A stretch of 64,000 nucleotides of DNA from Diplonema japonicum (taxonomy: Eukaryota > Euglenozoa > Diplonemea > Diplonemida > Diplonemidae), in assembly GCA_964019335.1 (NCBI GenBank), contig OZ025734.1, positions 248,001 through 312,000 on the forward strand, read 5' to 3'. This document shows, piece after piece, positions 53,169-63,136 of the stretch (position 1 is its first letter; each line of letters starts with the position of its first letter). Below the pieces are notes generated by a model. It did not search any database and was not told where the DNA came from. It saw only the letters and a list, made by a program, of their open reading frames with translations. The position numbers and the translations under genes were made by a program.

Positions 53169-53667
53169 CTCCCCCCTTTACCTATATTTCGTCAGTGAAT
53201 TGGGGGTGGGGGACGAAGAAACAAAGAAAGACGATCTCCCTTGTCTACAATCATCATTTTTCTTTCCACCAAGGTTGTGTTGCACTCAAGCAAAAGAGTC
53301 GTCTGATTGTCGTTTGTGAAGCAAGAAAAAAAAAAAATGACATTTAAAAAAAGAAGCCAAAATGAAGATTTAAAAAAGAAACAAGATAAAGTTCACAAAA
53401 ATAGAAAACTGAAAAACAAAAAGCTGAACGTTCCGAGTTTGCAGGTAAGGTAACACAAAGCGGAGTGATGTGTGCCAAAAGCCAACACCATCAAAAGTGC
53501 CACGAAGTGGGAACGAGAAGGGTTGGTGGACACACCACTGCAAAGCTTCAAGAAAAAAAAGGGGGGGGGGGAATGGAAAATGATTCAAAAACTCTTTTTG
53601 ATTTTCTCTCAACTCAACTCAATAACTAAAAGTCCCCCCCACCACCACGACCACCACCACCACCTAT
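53169..53667. repeat. EFL 3' flank, duplicated
   Basis: 53246-53667 matches 63351-63758, apart from a short replaced segment near 53285-53325. It contains the EFL 3' UTR with CCACCACGACCACC-type repeats. A shorter version lies at 56130-56400. Confidence 0.85.
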
Positions 53668-55260
53668 CTACTTCTTCTTAGCGATGACCTTCTCAGTGGT
53701 CTTGGTGACCTTGCCAAGCATGACGACCCCGTTGCCCTCCATGATGGCGACACGGGAGAGACCCTCGCAGTTCTTGAAGGTGTCGACGACGAGGGGCTGC
53801 TGGGGGGCGAAGACGACCTCAGCCATCTCGTTGGCCTTCAGGCAGTGGGGCTCCTCCGCCTTCTTCCCGCCAGTCTCCTTCCCCATCTTCCACACCAGCT
53901 GGGTCATCCTCACGGCGGACCTCCCCGTCCTCACGAAGCACACGGGGGTGTACCCGACCTTCAGCTCACCGGGGTGGTCCAGGATCTGCACCTGCGCGTT
54001 GAAGGTCCCGGCCTCCTTCAGGGAGGCGTCCTTCTTGTAGATCATCACGTCACCGGTCCTCGGCATGTTGTCCTTGTTGAGACCCTTCACGTTCAGCCCC
54101 ACGTTGTCACCAGCCTTGGCGTCCTCGCACCTCTTGTGGTGCATCTCGCAGGTGAAGACCTTCCCCACGCAAGCGTTGGCGGCCGTGTGGGTGGGGAGGA
54201 AGAGCACTTCCTCACCTGGCTTCACGATACCTTGCTCCACACGGCCGGTAATAACATCACCGACACCCTTGATCTGTGTTTTTGTGTTGTGTTGGTGTTG
54301 GTGTTGTGTTGGTGTTGTGTTGTGTTGTGTTGTGTTGGTGTTGTGTGTTGGTGTTGTGTTGGTGTTGTGTTGTGTTGGTGTTGTGTTGTGTTGTGTTGTG
54401 TTGTGTTGTGTTGTGTTGAGTGTGTGTTTTCTTTCGTGTCTTCTCTCACATACCTTGTACACACCCGAAACAGGCATCCTCATAGGAGCATCGTTCTTCC
54501 TCTCAGGCATCCTCACCATCTTGTCAAGGGCATCAACAAGGGTGTCGATGTGAAGCTTCTCGTCAGCCCCGACGAGGACATCCTGACCCTTCCACCAGTC
54601 CATCTTAGTCGACTTCTTCAGAAGGTTGTCACCGATCCAACCCGAGATGGGGAGGACGGGGACGTTCTTCTCAACGAAGTCCTTCTTCCAACCGGTCTTC
54701 ACCAACATGCTCTTCATCTCCTCCTTGATCTCGTTGTACCTCTCCTCCTTGTACTGCGCGACGTCGCAGTCCATCTTGTTGATCCCGACGATGAGCTGCT
54801 TCACACCGAGCAGGTTGATGAGACGGGCGTGCTGCCTGGTCTGCCCCTGGATCTCACCAGCCTTGTGGTTCCCCCTCGCGATCGCCGACACGAAGTTCCC
54901 GTCAGCGGGGATCATCAGGAGCGCCACGTCCGCCTGCGAGGCCCCGGTGATCATGTTCTTGATGAAGTCCCTGTGCCCAGGGGCGTCGATCACCGTGTAG
55001 TGCCACTTCTCCGTGAAGAACTCCTTCGTCGTGCAGGCGATCGTCACACCACGCTCACGCTCCTCCTTCTGCCTGTCCATGTAGAAGGCGAAGGCGAAGG
55101 ACTGCTTCCCGAGACGCTCCGCCTCAGCCTTCAACTTCTCCATCTCACGCTCGGGTATCCCACCCAGCTCGAAGAGGAGACGCCCCGTCGTCGTCGACTT
55201 CCCAGAGTCCACGTGACCGCAGATCACGATCGACAAGTGCTGCTTACCGTCCGTTGCCAT
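53668..55260 (-). CDS. EFL: Elongation factor-like GTPase (EFL)
   Basis: Two exons: 55260-54454 and 54273-53668, giving 470 residues. The start is the ATG giving MATDGKQHLSIVICGHVDSGKST, split here as MATDGKQHLSIVIC then GHVDSGKST. An upstream in-frame extension of Thr-His repeats is not used in the family. GTPase motifs: GHVDSGKST (G1), DAPGHRDF (G3), NKMD (G4). The middle and C-terminal beta-barrel domains are intact (GVGDVITGRVEQG, KVFTCEMHH). The sequence has EFL-type features such as FAFAFYMDRQKEERERG. EFL replaces EF-1alpha in scattered protists and delivers aminoacyl-tRNA to the ribosome. A phase-0 intron (54453-54274) interrupts YK/IKG. A second copy begins at the right edge of the window. 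Confidence 0.93.
   Translation of the reverse strand: MATDGKQHLSIVICGHVDSGKSTTTGRLLFELGGIPEREMEKLKAEAERLGKQSFAFAFYMDRQKEERERGVTIACTTKEFFTEKWHYTVIDAPGHRDFIKNMITGASQADVALLMIPADGNFVSAIARGNHKAGEIQGQTRQHARLINLLGVKQLIVGINKMDCDVAQYKEERYNEIKEEMKSMLVKTGWKKDFVEKNVPVLPISGWIGDNLLKKSTKMDWWKGQDVLVGADEKLHIDTLVDALDKMVRMPERKNDAPMRMPVSGVYKVCERRHERKHTLNTTQHNTTQHNTTPTQHNTNTTPTHNTNTTQHNTTPTQHQHQHNTKTQIKGVGDVITGRVEQGIVKPGEEVLFLPTHTAANACVGKVFTCEMHHKRCEDAKAGDNVGLNVKGLNKDNMPRTGDVMIYKKDASLKEAGTFNAQVQILDHPGELKVGYTPVCFVRTGRSAVRMTQLVWKMGKETGGKKAEEPHCLKANEMAEVVFAPQQPLVVDTFKNCEGLSRVAIMEGNGVVMLGKVTKTTEKVIAKKK
54274..54453 (-). repeat. EFL intron with ACAAC/ACACC repeat
   Basis: 180-nt GT-AG intron, the longest placed in this window. 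On the sense strand most of it is a C/A-only repeat of ACACAACACC type with no T and almost no G. It has no stop in the flanking frame and a length divisible by three, so its retention would insert about 60 residues rather than truncate the protein. Confidence 0.9.
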
Positions 55261-56024
55261 CTTTAGTTTTTTGCCCCTGTAGGTGTGTGTGTGTGTGTGT
55301 GTTTGTGGGGTGGGGAGAATAGTAGAAGGAGAAGAAACATATATAAAAAAGGTCGTCTCGATTGTCATATCTGACACAAGCGCGAAGACCTAACGCTGCA
55401 CAGGTGTCTGTCGCAGCAACGAAAGGCGCTTAAGCTGTGTGGGCCGTCTCTTTTAGGATTCATCTCAGAGAGGACAAGTCACGGTGCACTCCGCAAAGGG
55501 GTCATCAGAGGCCGTGTGCAAAACTCTTATGGTTTTATTTCTTATTTGGGCTTTTTTTTCTTTTGTTCAGAAGGAATCCAACTTTTCAAAAATATCGATC
55601 TCAGCTGAAAAAGGAGGACCCTTTCCATCGAGTGGTTAATTAAACTTATTTTGAACGATCATCATTTTTGCAAAACCCAACACACAGCCAAGTAGATCAC
55701 ATCTCAGAGAGGACAAGTCACGGTGCACTCCGCAAAGGGGTCATCAGAGGCCGTGTGCAAAACTCTTATGGTAAAATATTCCCCTTTTCTTTTTTTTAGG
55801 GGGGGGCTTTTTTTCTTTTGTTTCAGAAGGAATCCAACTTTTTTCAAAAATATCGATCTCAGCTGGAAAAGGCGAACCCGTTCCATCGAGTGGTTAATTA
55901 AACATGTATTTTGAACGATCATCATTTTTTTTTTTTTTTTTTTTTTTTTTTGCAAAACCCACATCATGTAGTAAAAATAAAAAAAAGAAAGAAAGCATAA
56001 GAAGATTTAAAAAAGTCGATGTCA
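55261..56024. repeat. EFL upstream flank and dispersed repeat copies 3 and 4
   Basis: 55284-55302 is a GT/CA dinucleotide run; a TATATA-like stretch lies near 55339-55347. Copy 3 of the two-part repeat spans about 55371-55666, including the TGACACAAGCGCG block, and copy 4 spans about 55699-55930. Each has a different middle segment. A T29-class run follows. Confidence 0.8.
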
Positions 56025-56120
56025 CATGCAAACTCCTTTGGTAAGCGTTCTTTTTCTTTCAAGCGATAGTTATATGTACTTATAAAATATAGCGCGCATT
56101 CGACGACGCATGCAAACTCC
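56025..56120 (-). mobile_element. Very short retroelement 3'-end insertion with 12-bp TSD
   Basis: The 72-bp insert 56037-56108 matches the extreme 3' end of the retroelement (13088-13160: TTGGTAAACG through GCGCGCATTCGACGAC). It is flanked by CATGCAAACTCC at 56025-56036 and 56109-56120. This is a second severely 5'-truncated retrotransposition event. Confidence 0.75.
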
Positions 56121-56394
56121 GCGCGAGAGCCGCAGGCCCAAAAAAGAAACAAACTAAATAAAGTTCACAAAAATAGAAAAGCTGAACGTTCCGAGTTTGC
56201 AGGTAAGGTAACACAAAGCGGAGTGATGTGTGCCAAAAGCCAACACCATCAAAAGTGCCACGAAGTGGGAACGAGAAGGGTTGGTGGACACACCACTGCA
56301 AAGCTTCAAGAAAAAAAGGGGGGGATGAAAAATGATTCAATTCTTTTTTGACTTTCTCTCGACTCACTCAGATCAACTCAATAAAAAAAAACCC

Positions 56395-56567
56395 ACGACC
56401 ACCCCCACCACCTATCTTCTTCTTCTTAGCGATGACCTTCTCAGTGGTCTTGGTGACCTTATGAAAAAATAAATTAGATCTGTTGATGAGGAAAAAGAAG
56501 AGAAAACATATGAGATAAAGCAGGCCCGAGTGTCGTCCTGCTGAATAACGTGGCAAGTAATTCCGTG
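56395..56567 (-). pseudogene. EFL 3'-end fragment, copy 2, plus shared flank
   Basis: Matches 12905-13087: the last EFL codons up to KVTK, then the same AT-rich junction and GCAGGCCC(G)GTGTCG flank. The stop codon is altered: the reading frame runs AAG AAG AAG AAG ATA with no TAG. At 56567 the flank continues without the retroelement present at 13088, so this is the empty site. Confidence 0.8.
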
Positions 56568-56652
56568 CGGTGCGATTGGGGAAGGTGGCACGAGGAAGAA
56601 TGAAAGAAACAGGTGGGAGAAAAATTGGAGAGATAATAACACCACAAGCTCT

Positions 56653-57719
56653 TCACTGCCTTTCATCGTGGTCTTCGTACTTCCTCTTCACACCCCTCTT
56701 TTCGGGAGAAGCCTCCTTGCGCCTTGCCAGAAGAAGTGCCCGAATGGACTCAACGTTGCCCCCCTCAGCCGCGTAGAACAGTGGGGTGTGCCCCTCCCCG
56801 TCCCTCACACAAGGGTCCTGCTCGTAGGAATCCAGTAGCAGCTGCATCGCCTCAGTACAGTTTGCAGCAGCCATGTGCAAAGGGGTGAGCCCCTCCCCGT
56901 CCCTCACACAAGGGTCCTGCTTGTACTCATCGATGAGGAGTTTCACCGCCTCCAAGCTGCCCCTTGCTGCATAGTGCAAGGGTGTCTCGCCATTGTCATC
57001 CCTCATGCTAGGGCCCACTTTGCACTCATCGAGGAGGTACCTCAGCACCTCCATGCACCCATAACTTGCTGCATCATGAATGGCGGTGCTTCTAATGTCT
57101 GACTCGGTGCAAGGGTCAAGCTTGCACTCTTCGACAAAATACTTCACCACATCAACTCGGTTGTTCATAGCTGCCCTGTGCAAGGGTGTGGTGCCTTTCC
57201 CATCCCCCATCCCAGGGTCAAGCTTGCAGACTTCAGTGAGATACCTGACAACATGCAGCTGTCCCTTCTCTGCTGCGGTGTCCATGGGTGCGAAGCCGTC
57301 TGTGGTCCTTGAGCCAGGGTTTTGCTTGTGAACTTCGACAAGGTGCCTCACTGCCTCCAGATGACCACCCTGTGCTGCATACATAATCGGCGTGAATACC
57401 TTGTCCTGGACCGTCAGCTCCTGCTTGTAAACATTGACGAGACAGTCAATTGCCGCAAGCTTGCCATTCAGAGCAGCGAAGTGGAGAGGTGTGGTGCCGT
57501 TGGTGTTCCTTGCCCCAGGGTCCAGCTTGTACTCGTCGATGAGGAGCCTCATGGCAGTGACCTGATCGTGCTTTGCTGCAGTGTGCAAAGCTGTCAAACC
57601 ACACGGACAGTCACACTTCTGTGAACCCCGTACTTCTGAATGATTGCCTTCATGTGTTGGAGGTTGCCTGTCGTAGCAGCGGACTCCACCTCGCCAAACA
57701 CTTCATTGTTCTCATCCAT
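56653..57719 (-). pseudogene. Ankyrin-repeat gene, dispersed copy 5, 5' frameshift
   Basis: Carries about nine ankyrin repeats and the basic tail of the cluster family, with its ATG at 57719 (MDENNEVFGE). One C is missing near 57607 (CACGGACAGTC against CACGGACCAGTC in the paralogues), so the start is out of frame with the repeats after about 37 codons. The remaining 314 codons are open. It lies 26 kb from the cluster, beside the duplicated EFL tail fragment, and its upstream region carries the same CCTGTGCTGCTTGTGGAGG sequence as copy 4. Confidence 0.75.
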
Positions 57720-58215
57720 GTTGCCTGTGCTGCTTGTGGAGGGTGAAGAAGGGGATCAGTGGTTGCTGAAACAATATTCTCGAAATTGGGAAAAATGCCA
57801 AGCTCTTTTTTTTTGTCAGCAGGCAATAAGAACATTCGCATTGCAGGCTTGCTGCTCAGAAGTCTAACACGTGATTGAGGTTGCCGTGTGGTCATCATGC
57901 AGAGGGGGGTCCGGTGGGAAACACACATCTCAGAGAGGACAAGTCACGGTGCACTCCGCAAAGGGGTCATCAGAGGCCGTGTGCAAAACTCTTATGGCTT
58001 TCAGCTACGTATCAAGATTTTATTTCCTTTACTTATAATCCCTTGTCTTTTTTTATTTTTTATATTTTTGGTTTTTCTTCTTTGTTCAGAAGGAATCCAA
58101 CTTTTTTCAAAAATATCGATCTCAGCTGGAAAAGGAGAACCCATTTCCATCGAGTGGTTAATTAAACATGTATTTTGAACGATCATCATTGCAACACACC
58201 AGTTAGCTCACAGTA
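57720..58215. repeat. Dispersed repeat copy 5
   Basis: 57828-57905 is the CAATAAGAACATTCGC block, and 57928-58195 the two-part repeat with a long variable middle (about 90 nt). No gene is seen. Confidence 0.8.
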
Positions 58216-58285
58216 ACACCAGTATGCATGTGGAGTCGGCGAAAAAACGCTGTTACGGAAAGAGGCCAGAAAATCAAAGACACGC

Positions 58286-58579
58286 TCACAGCCCCTCTAA
58301 GTAGGGAGCTGTTTGGGTGGTCGAGAACAGGGGTCTCTTGTCGTAGCCATGCGTCGCTGGTGCACCTAGGTTCCTCAGGGAGTTCATCGAGTGCATCAGA
58401 AAGCCCAGGGAGGCCGACACTGTCTCTTTATAGCCGCCTGAACCATACCATGAAGCATAAGCACAAAATTGCAGATTGACTGCCACGCTGAAGGCGTGGA
58501 CGAGCAGTGCAAGCAACCCCCTGTCTTGACGCCATGCCAACCTGGACTTCCTGGATTTGGGGGGGTTTGGGGGTGCCAT
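58286..58579 (-). CDS. Possible small protein with a hydrophobic segment
   Basis: 97 codons from ATG 58579 (MAPPNPPKSRKSR). A basic N-terminus is followed by a hydrophobic stretch (GLLALLVHAFSVAVNLQF) that could be a signal anchor, then a Gly/Ser/Tyr-rich part. Composition is like that of coding regions in this window, and the frame ends cleanly. I recognise no family. It could equally be the remnant of a larger gene. Confidence 0.3.
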   Translation of the reverse strand: MAPPNPPKSRKSRLAWRQDRGLLALLVHAFSVAVNLQFCAYASWYGSGGYKETVSASLGFLMHSMNSLRNLGAPATHGYDKRPLFSTTQTAPYLEGL

Positions 58580-58689
58580 CGCTAGGAAATAAATAAAATT
58601 ACTATCCCTTGGTTGATAACCTGTCCCTCCGTATCTGATTTTTCCTCGCTTCGCTCTTGAAAATCACCCCCCCCCCCCCCCCGGGACAG

Positions 58690-60437
58690 TTAATCAGCTG
58701 GAAATAAAGTCCACTTTTTATTTTTCATAAACCAATAGTTAATCTTTTCAAAGCAATATGTTTGTTGCCAAAAGCAAATAAAACAAAAAAAAAAGAAGAA
58801 GAAGAAGAAAAATATTCTTTTAAGGGTGCGTCCTCCTATACAGCGCAGGGAGTTGACGCGCCCCTCTCGCGCTGCTGGGAACGCCGTCCCTCTGCCATCA
58901 GCGTGGTGCAGGTCCTGGACACGTCTCAGCACATACCGCAGCCTCCTTGCCTTGACGCCCAGGTCCTCCACCTTGCCCACTTCCCCGCCGTCGTCCAGCG
59001 GCAGCTCCATCTCCCGCTCGAAGTCGAGGGCAAGCTCAGCGTCGTTACCGCAGTGTGCCGCCCACGCGCGTCATCCCACAGCAAGCCACTCAACCACCTC
59101 AGCAGTTTGACCATCACTATCCCCGACGTTCTCAGCCCCGCAATTCGGCCACCGTCGGCGTCGGGTGTGCCCTTGTGCGCCCGTGACCACCCGCCCGCCA
59201 TGGTATGTCTGCGTCTGCAGTGCGCGGTTCGCAACCTCCAGCAGGTACTTTCCAACAGGGCCCTCAGCTTATCTTGGCATCCCCTGGGCACTCCCGTGAG
59301 GCTCGCGTACTCCGTCTTGCCCCGCACCGCATCTCGAAAAAAGAAAAAAAAAAAGAAGAAGAGTATCTTTTTTTGACCGTGCCAACTGTAAATTAGATAA
59401 TTCAAACCGCACCTGGTCTGCTAAACTCGAGGGCGTGCACGCGTCACCCTTTTTCATATGAGGACTACAAAAAAAATAAAAAGAAATCCAGGGGTGGCGG
59501 TGGTGGTGGTGGTGGGGGAACCGTCTAAATGCCCAGTAAGAACAGCATCCGAGGGCGAAAAAAAAAAAAAAAAAAAAAAAAATTGTGCCAAGAACCTGCG
59601 CTGATCGTGTTCGACCCCTTTTGCCTCGTCCGACGGGGTCTCCGGTATCTCCCTTCCCTGATATCTGATACGAATCTCGCTCCAGATCTCGCGTCGCACA
59701 AACGGATTTGTGAAGTATCCCTTCCATGAGATAGGGCGTTTTATATCAAGGGAATCGGGAAGGGTTTCGAAGGAGCCGACATGTCCCAAGCGTCCCTGGA
59801 AGCTTGCAGGCTGACCTCCACGGTCAGTGAGGTCTCCGCGACCTAGCAAGCTTCCGGACTGACCTCCGCGGTCAGTGGGGCCTCCGCGGCCCATTTCTTG
59901 TCCAGGCTGACCTCCGCGGTCAGCGAGGCCTCCACGGCCTAGGACCTCTTCGGGCTGACCTCCGCGGTCAGCGGGGCCTCCGCGGCCCGTTTCCTCAGTG
60001 AGGTCAACAAGCTCTCCGTGTCTCGTGTGTATGTAGGCAACACCTTGAGGACTGCTCAGGAAAGCTTCAACTGCTTCCGTCAAGGAGTTCTTGGAAGGAG
60101 TTGATCCTTCCGGAGGCACAGGGGCCTTCGGGGAGGGAGTGGGAATGATCATCTCTTCGCCGTTGATCTGAACTGCCCACAGGCAGGGTGGACACACCCA
60201 GCTTCCTAGTTCAAGGTCGGCAGTGAAAGTCTTTCCCGCCTTCTTCAGCGTAGACTTAAGACAGGAAGGACTTCCTACCTTGCCGCAGCGACAGCAGTTG
60301 TATCCTGAACTGTGGTTTTTCTCACATTCAAGGAATATGCAACTGTCTGACGCTGGAGCCTTCTCCTCGTGGAGAGGGTACTCCGTCGCGGTAAGCAGAT
60401 CGAGCTTTTCACCTTCAAAGGGGATGGTCACAGACAT
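58690..60437 (-). CDS. Cys-rich zinc-binding (PHD-like) protein with 16-residue repeats; 3' structure unresolved
   Basis: The first exon starts at ATG 60437 (MSVTIPFEGEKL) and is open to about 59594. Residues 33-85 hold Cys pairs (CIFLEC, CCRCG, CLKS, WVCPPC) like a PHD or treble-clef zinc domain. Residues about 150-215 are four 16-residue repeats of GRGGLADRGGQP type, from 48-bp DNA repeats. After RRFLAQ the frame runs into a T27 run. A GT at about 59594 and a TTTTTGTAG acceptor near 59455 would join in frame to SPHMKKGDACTPSS. Further segments with protein-like composition (YLLEVANRALQTQTY; LDFEREMELPLDD; AREGRVNSLRCIGG) lie down to 58810 but are separated by a TGA and frame changes. I could not complete the model. 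It may be a pseudogene at its 3' end. Confidence 0.55.
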
Positions 60438-60590
60438 TATTTTTTGTTTGTGCACAGCCGGGATTAACCTGTAGAAGGATAAGCCCAACAATGCTACCAC
60501 TACTCTTTTTAGCAATAACAATTCATTATCAATATATTGTTTTTCTTGTTCATGCAAAAAAAAAAAAAAAACAGCTCTTTCTCCATGCTT

Positions 60591-60622
<32 letters not shown>

Positions 60623-60645
60623 GTTTGCCTCTCCAATACCTCACT

Positions 60646-61422
60646 TTAGAGCTTTGCGAAATCAATGCCCTGACGTGGGGAGAGGAACCTTGTGAGGTGG
60701 TCTGACTTGCCCATCCATCTAAAAACGGCCGATCGGTTTCCCCTGTCGAGGCGGGCGAATGCCGTCTCCGTGTTCCCCAAGAGGAACATGGAAGGCTTGT
60801 TGTGGATGTCAAGCAGAGCGGAGAACAGGAAAGTAAGGAAATGTTGATGGCAGACAATTATCAAAAGCTTCGACCCAACCTCATCATGGAGGTCTTTTGA
60901 GTAAAGCCAGTCGGACATGAGTTTAGCCCGTTCGCGGCATTCTTTACGGGATTCTCTCTTTCCGGAGTGGGTTTGTGTGAACCAAGGACGGTCCTGTGGT
61001 AGGAGGGAGACGTCGTAGTTGAATTTGTTCGCAATGTCCTGACCGGTGTTGCAGGGGCCCACGCTGTGCAACATGGTGTCGGGGTCGGTCTGGTAAATAC
61101 CTCCTTCTTCATGTAGAAGAGGGTGTACCTTAACGTTGAGGTTGAGGAGCCCTGCTAGAGGTTGGATCGTTTTGCACGTGCGCTGCATTGCTGAGGTGTA
61201 GACCACCAGATCCTCTTCATCCAGAGTTCTCGCATAGTACTCCCCAAGCTTCTGAGACTCTTCCTTCCCCTTGGCCGTCAGGTCTGCGTCGTTGGATCTC
61301 TTCGTGAACCATCTGCGCGAAGCTTCCTTCCCGTCGATCTCCTTCTTCGCCAGCGCGTCTTCGATCTTCGCCTGCAGCTCGTTGTTCTCAGACTGAGCGT
61401 GCCTTATGAACATCACCCTCAT
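60646..61422 (-). CDS. Histidine phosphatase superfamily protein
   Basis: 258 residues from ATG 61422. The catalytic motif is RHAQS (Arg7, His8), a variant of RHGxT. Other family residues: Arg81 in SAMQRTCKT, acidic Glu105/106 in HEEGGIY, and the second catalytic His192 in IVCHQHF. Length and motif order fit phosphoglycerate-mutase-like phosphatases (branch 1). The RHAQSENN start and LHEEGG resemble the uncharacterised eukaryotic members more than glycolytic mutases. Cytosolic; no signal peptide. Substrate cannot be told from sequence. A T20 run lies directly upstream of the start. Confidence 0.88.
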   Translation of the reverse strand: MRVMFIRHAQSENNELQAKIEDALAKKEIDGKEASRRWFTKRSNDADLTAKGKEESQKLGEYYARTLDEEDLVVYTSAMQRTCKTIQPLAGLLNLNVKVHPLLHEEGGIYQTDPDTMLHSVGPCNTGQDIANKFNYDVSLLPQDRPWFTQTHSGKRESRKECRERAKLMSDWLYSKDLHDEVGSKLLIIVCHQHFLTFLFSALLDIHNKPSMFLLGNTETAFARLDRGNRSAVFRWMGKSDHLTRFLSPRQGIDFAKL

Positions 61423-61930
61423 TTTTTTTTTTTTTTTTTTTAAAGTTTATGGTCAGAAAAAAAAAAATTTCGGGATCACTGATTTTTTTAAGAGGCAAAA
61501 GTGTTAAGAATTAGTTTTTCAGGAACCCTTTTGAAAAAAAAAGTAAATTATAGGGCTTAAACCCCCCCCCCCCCCCCCCCCCCGGTTTTTCTGTTGCAAA
61601 AGCCATATATTTTTCTCAAAGTACTTTTAACAGTAACCCACGCAGAAGCACTTTTATGCACCCTAGGTGCTATTTCAAGCTTTAAAATTGCATTTTTTTT
61701 TAAAACTTCTGTTTTTTCGCTTCCCGTGGCCCGGTTGCAAAGCCACCCTTATGGTAAAACAAGCAAGAGGTACTATATAGTTGTATGCCATTTTTCTCTC
61801 TCTTTTTTTTTTTTTGCTCAAAAATAATCATAACAAAAAAAAAGTGATGACATTCTAATCCGGACAACCTAATGTGAAGTTTGCAACTGCTTGCGACAGA
61901 TATCAACAATCCCTTTCTCCTGTTTTATTT
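61423..61930. other. Intergenic homopolymer-rich stretch
   Basis: Contains T and A runs and a C20-class run near 61564-61583. No gene is seen. Confidence 0.7.
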
Positions 61931-62068
61931 TCAGAAGGAATCCAACTTTTCAAAAATATCGATCTCAGCTGGAAAAGGCGAACCCTTTCCATCGAGTGGT
62001 TAATTAAACATGTATTTTGAACGATCATCATTTTTGCAAAAACCAAACACACAGCCAAGTAGATCACA
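61931..62068. repeat. Right half of the dispersed repeat, solitary
   Basis: 61931-62035 carries only the CAGAAGGAATCCAAC ... GAACGATCATCATT half, without the left half at the usual place. It is followed by CAAAcACACAGCCAAGTAGATCA-type sequence also seen at 55675-55698. Confidence 0.75.
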
Positions 62069-63136
62069 TCTCAGAGAGGACAAGTCACGGTGCACTCCGC
62101 AAAGGGGGTCATCAGAGGCCGTGTGCAAAACTCTTTTATAATACATAACATATCGGTGAGAGGTGCTGCTCGGGACGCTCTGCACGGTACTTCACCGTCT
62201 CTCCCCGTCAGCGGTAAGTTCACTCTGCCGCATGGGGAGGCAGCCAGAATCCAGAATGAGGGTGTGGCCATCGGAGGCCGTGTCCACAAAGTTCTTGCCT
62301 TCCACAGGGGAGGGGTCAGCAGGCAATAAGAACATTCGCATTGCAGGCTTGCTGCTCAGAAGTCTAACACGTGATTGAGGTTGCCGTGTGGTCATCATGC
62401 AGAGGGGGTCACAGAAGATGGTCAAAGCTGGGGGAGACACATGTCAGAAAGGACAAGTCACGGTGCACTCCGCAAAGTGTGCAAAAGTCCTACCCTTCGA
62501 AATGTCATATCTGACACAAGCGCGAAGACCTAACGCTGCACAGGTGTCTGTCGCAGCAACGAAAGGCGCTTAAGCTGTGTGGGCCGTCTCTTTTAGGATT
62601 CATCTCAGAGAGGACAAGTCACGGTGCACTCCGCAAAGGGGGTCATCAGAGGCCGTGTGCAAAACTCTTTTATAATACATAACATATCGGTGAGAGGTGC
62701 TGCTCGGGACGCTCTGCACGGTACTTCACCGTCTCTCCCCGTCAGCGGTAAGTTCACTCTGCCGCATGGGGAGGCAGCCAGAATCCAGAATGAGGGTGTG
62801 GCCATCGGAGGCCGTGTCCACAAAGTTCTTGCCTTCCACAGGGGAGGGGTCAGCAGGCAATAAGAACATTCGCATTGCAGGCTTGCTGCTCAGAAGTCTA
62901 ACACGTGATTGAGGTTGCCGTGTGGTCATCATGCAGAGGGGGTCACAGAAGATGGTCAAAGCTGGGGGAGACACATGTCAGAAAGGACAAGTCACGGTGC
63001 ACTCCGCAAAGTGTGCAAAAGTCCTACCCTTCGAAATGTCATATCTGACACAAGCGCGAAGACCTAACGCTGCACAGGTGTCTGTCGCAGCAACGAAAGG
63101 CGCTTAAGCTGTGTGGGCCGTCTCTTTTAGGATTCA
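62069..63136. repeat. 534-bp tandem duplication, two copies
   Basis: 62069-62602 and 62603-63136 are essentially identical at an offset of 534 bp. Each unit joins the left half of the two-part repeat, a private segment (ATAATACATAACATATCGG to GGGGAGGGG), the CAATAAGAACATTCGC block and the TGACACAAGCGCG block. Near-identity implies recent duplication. Confidence 0.9.

Noticed and set aside
53845-55266. 473-codon plus-strand frame opposite EFL
   Set aside because: Antisense of a strongly codon-biased gene; the EFL frame has clear GTPase motifs.
55378-55643. Protein from the dispersed repeat (HLREDKSRCTPQRG)
   Set aside because: Copies differ by indels that shift the frame and the middle is not conserved, so it is not coding.
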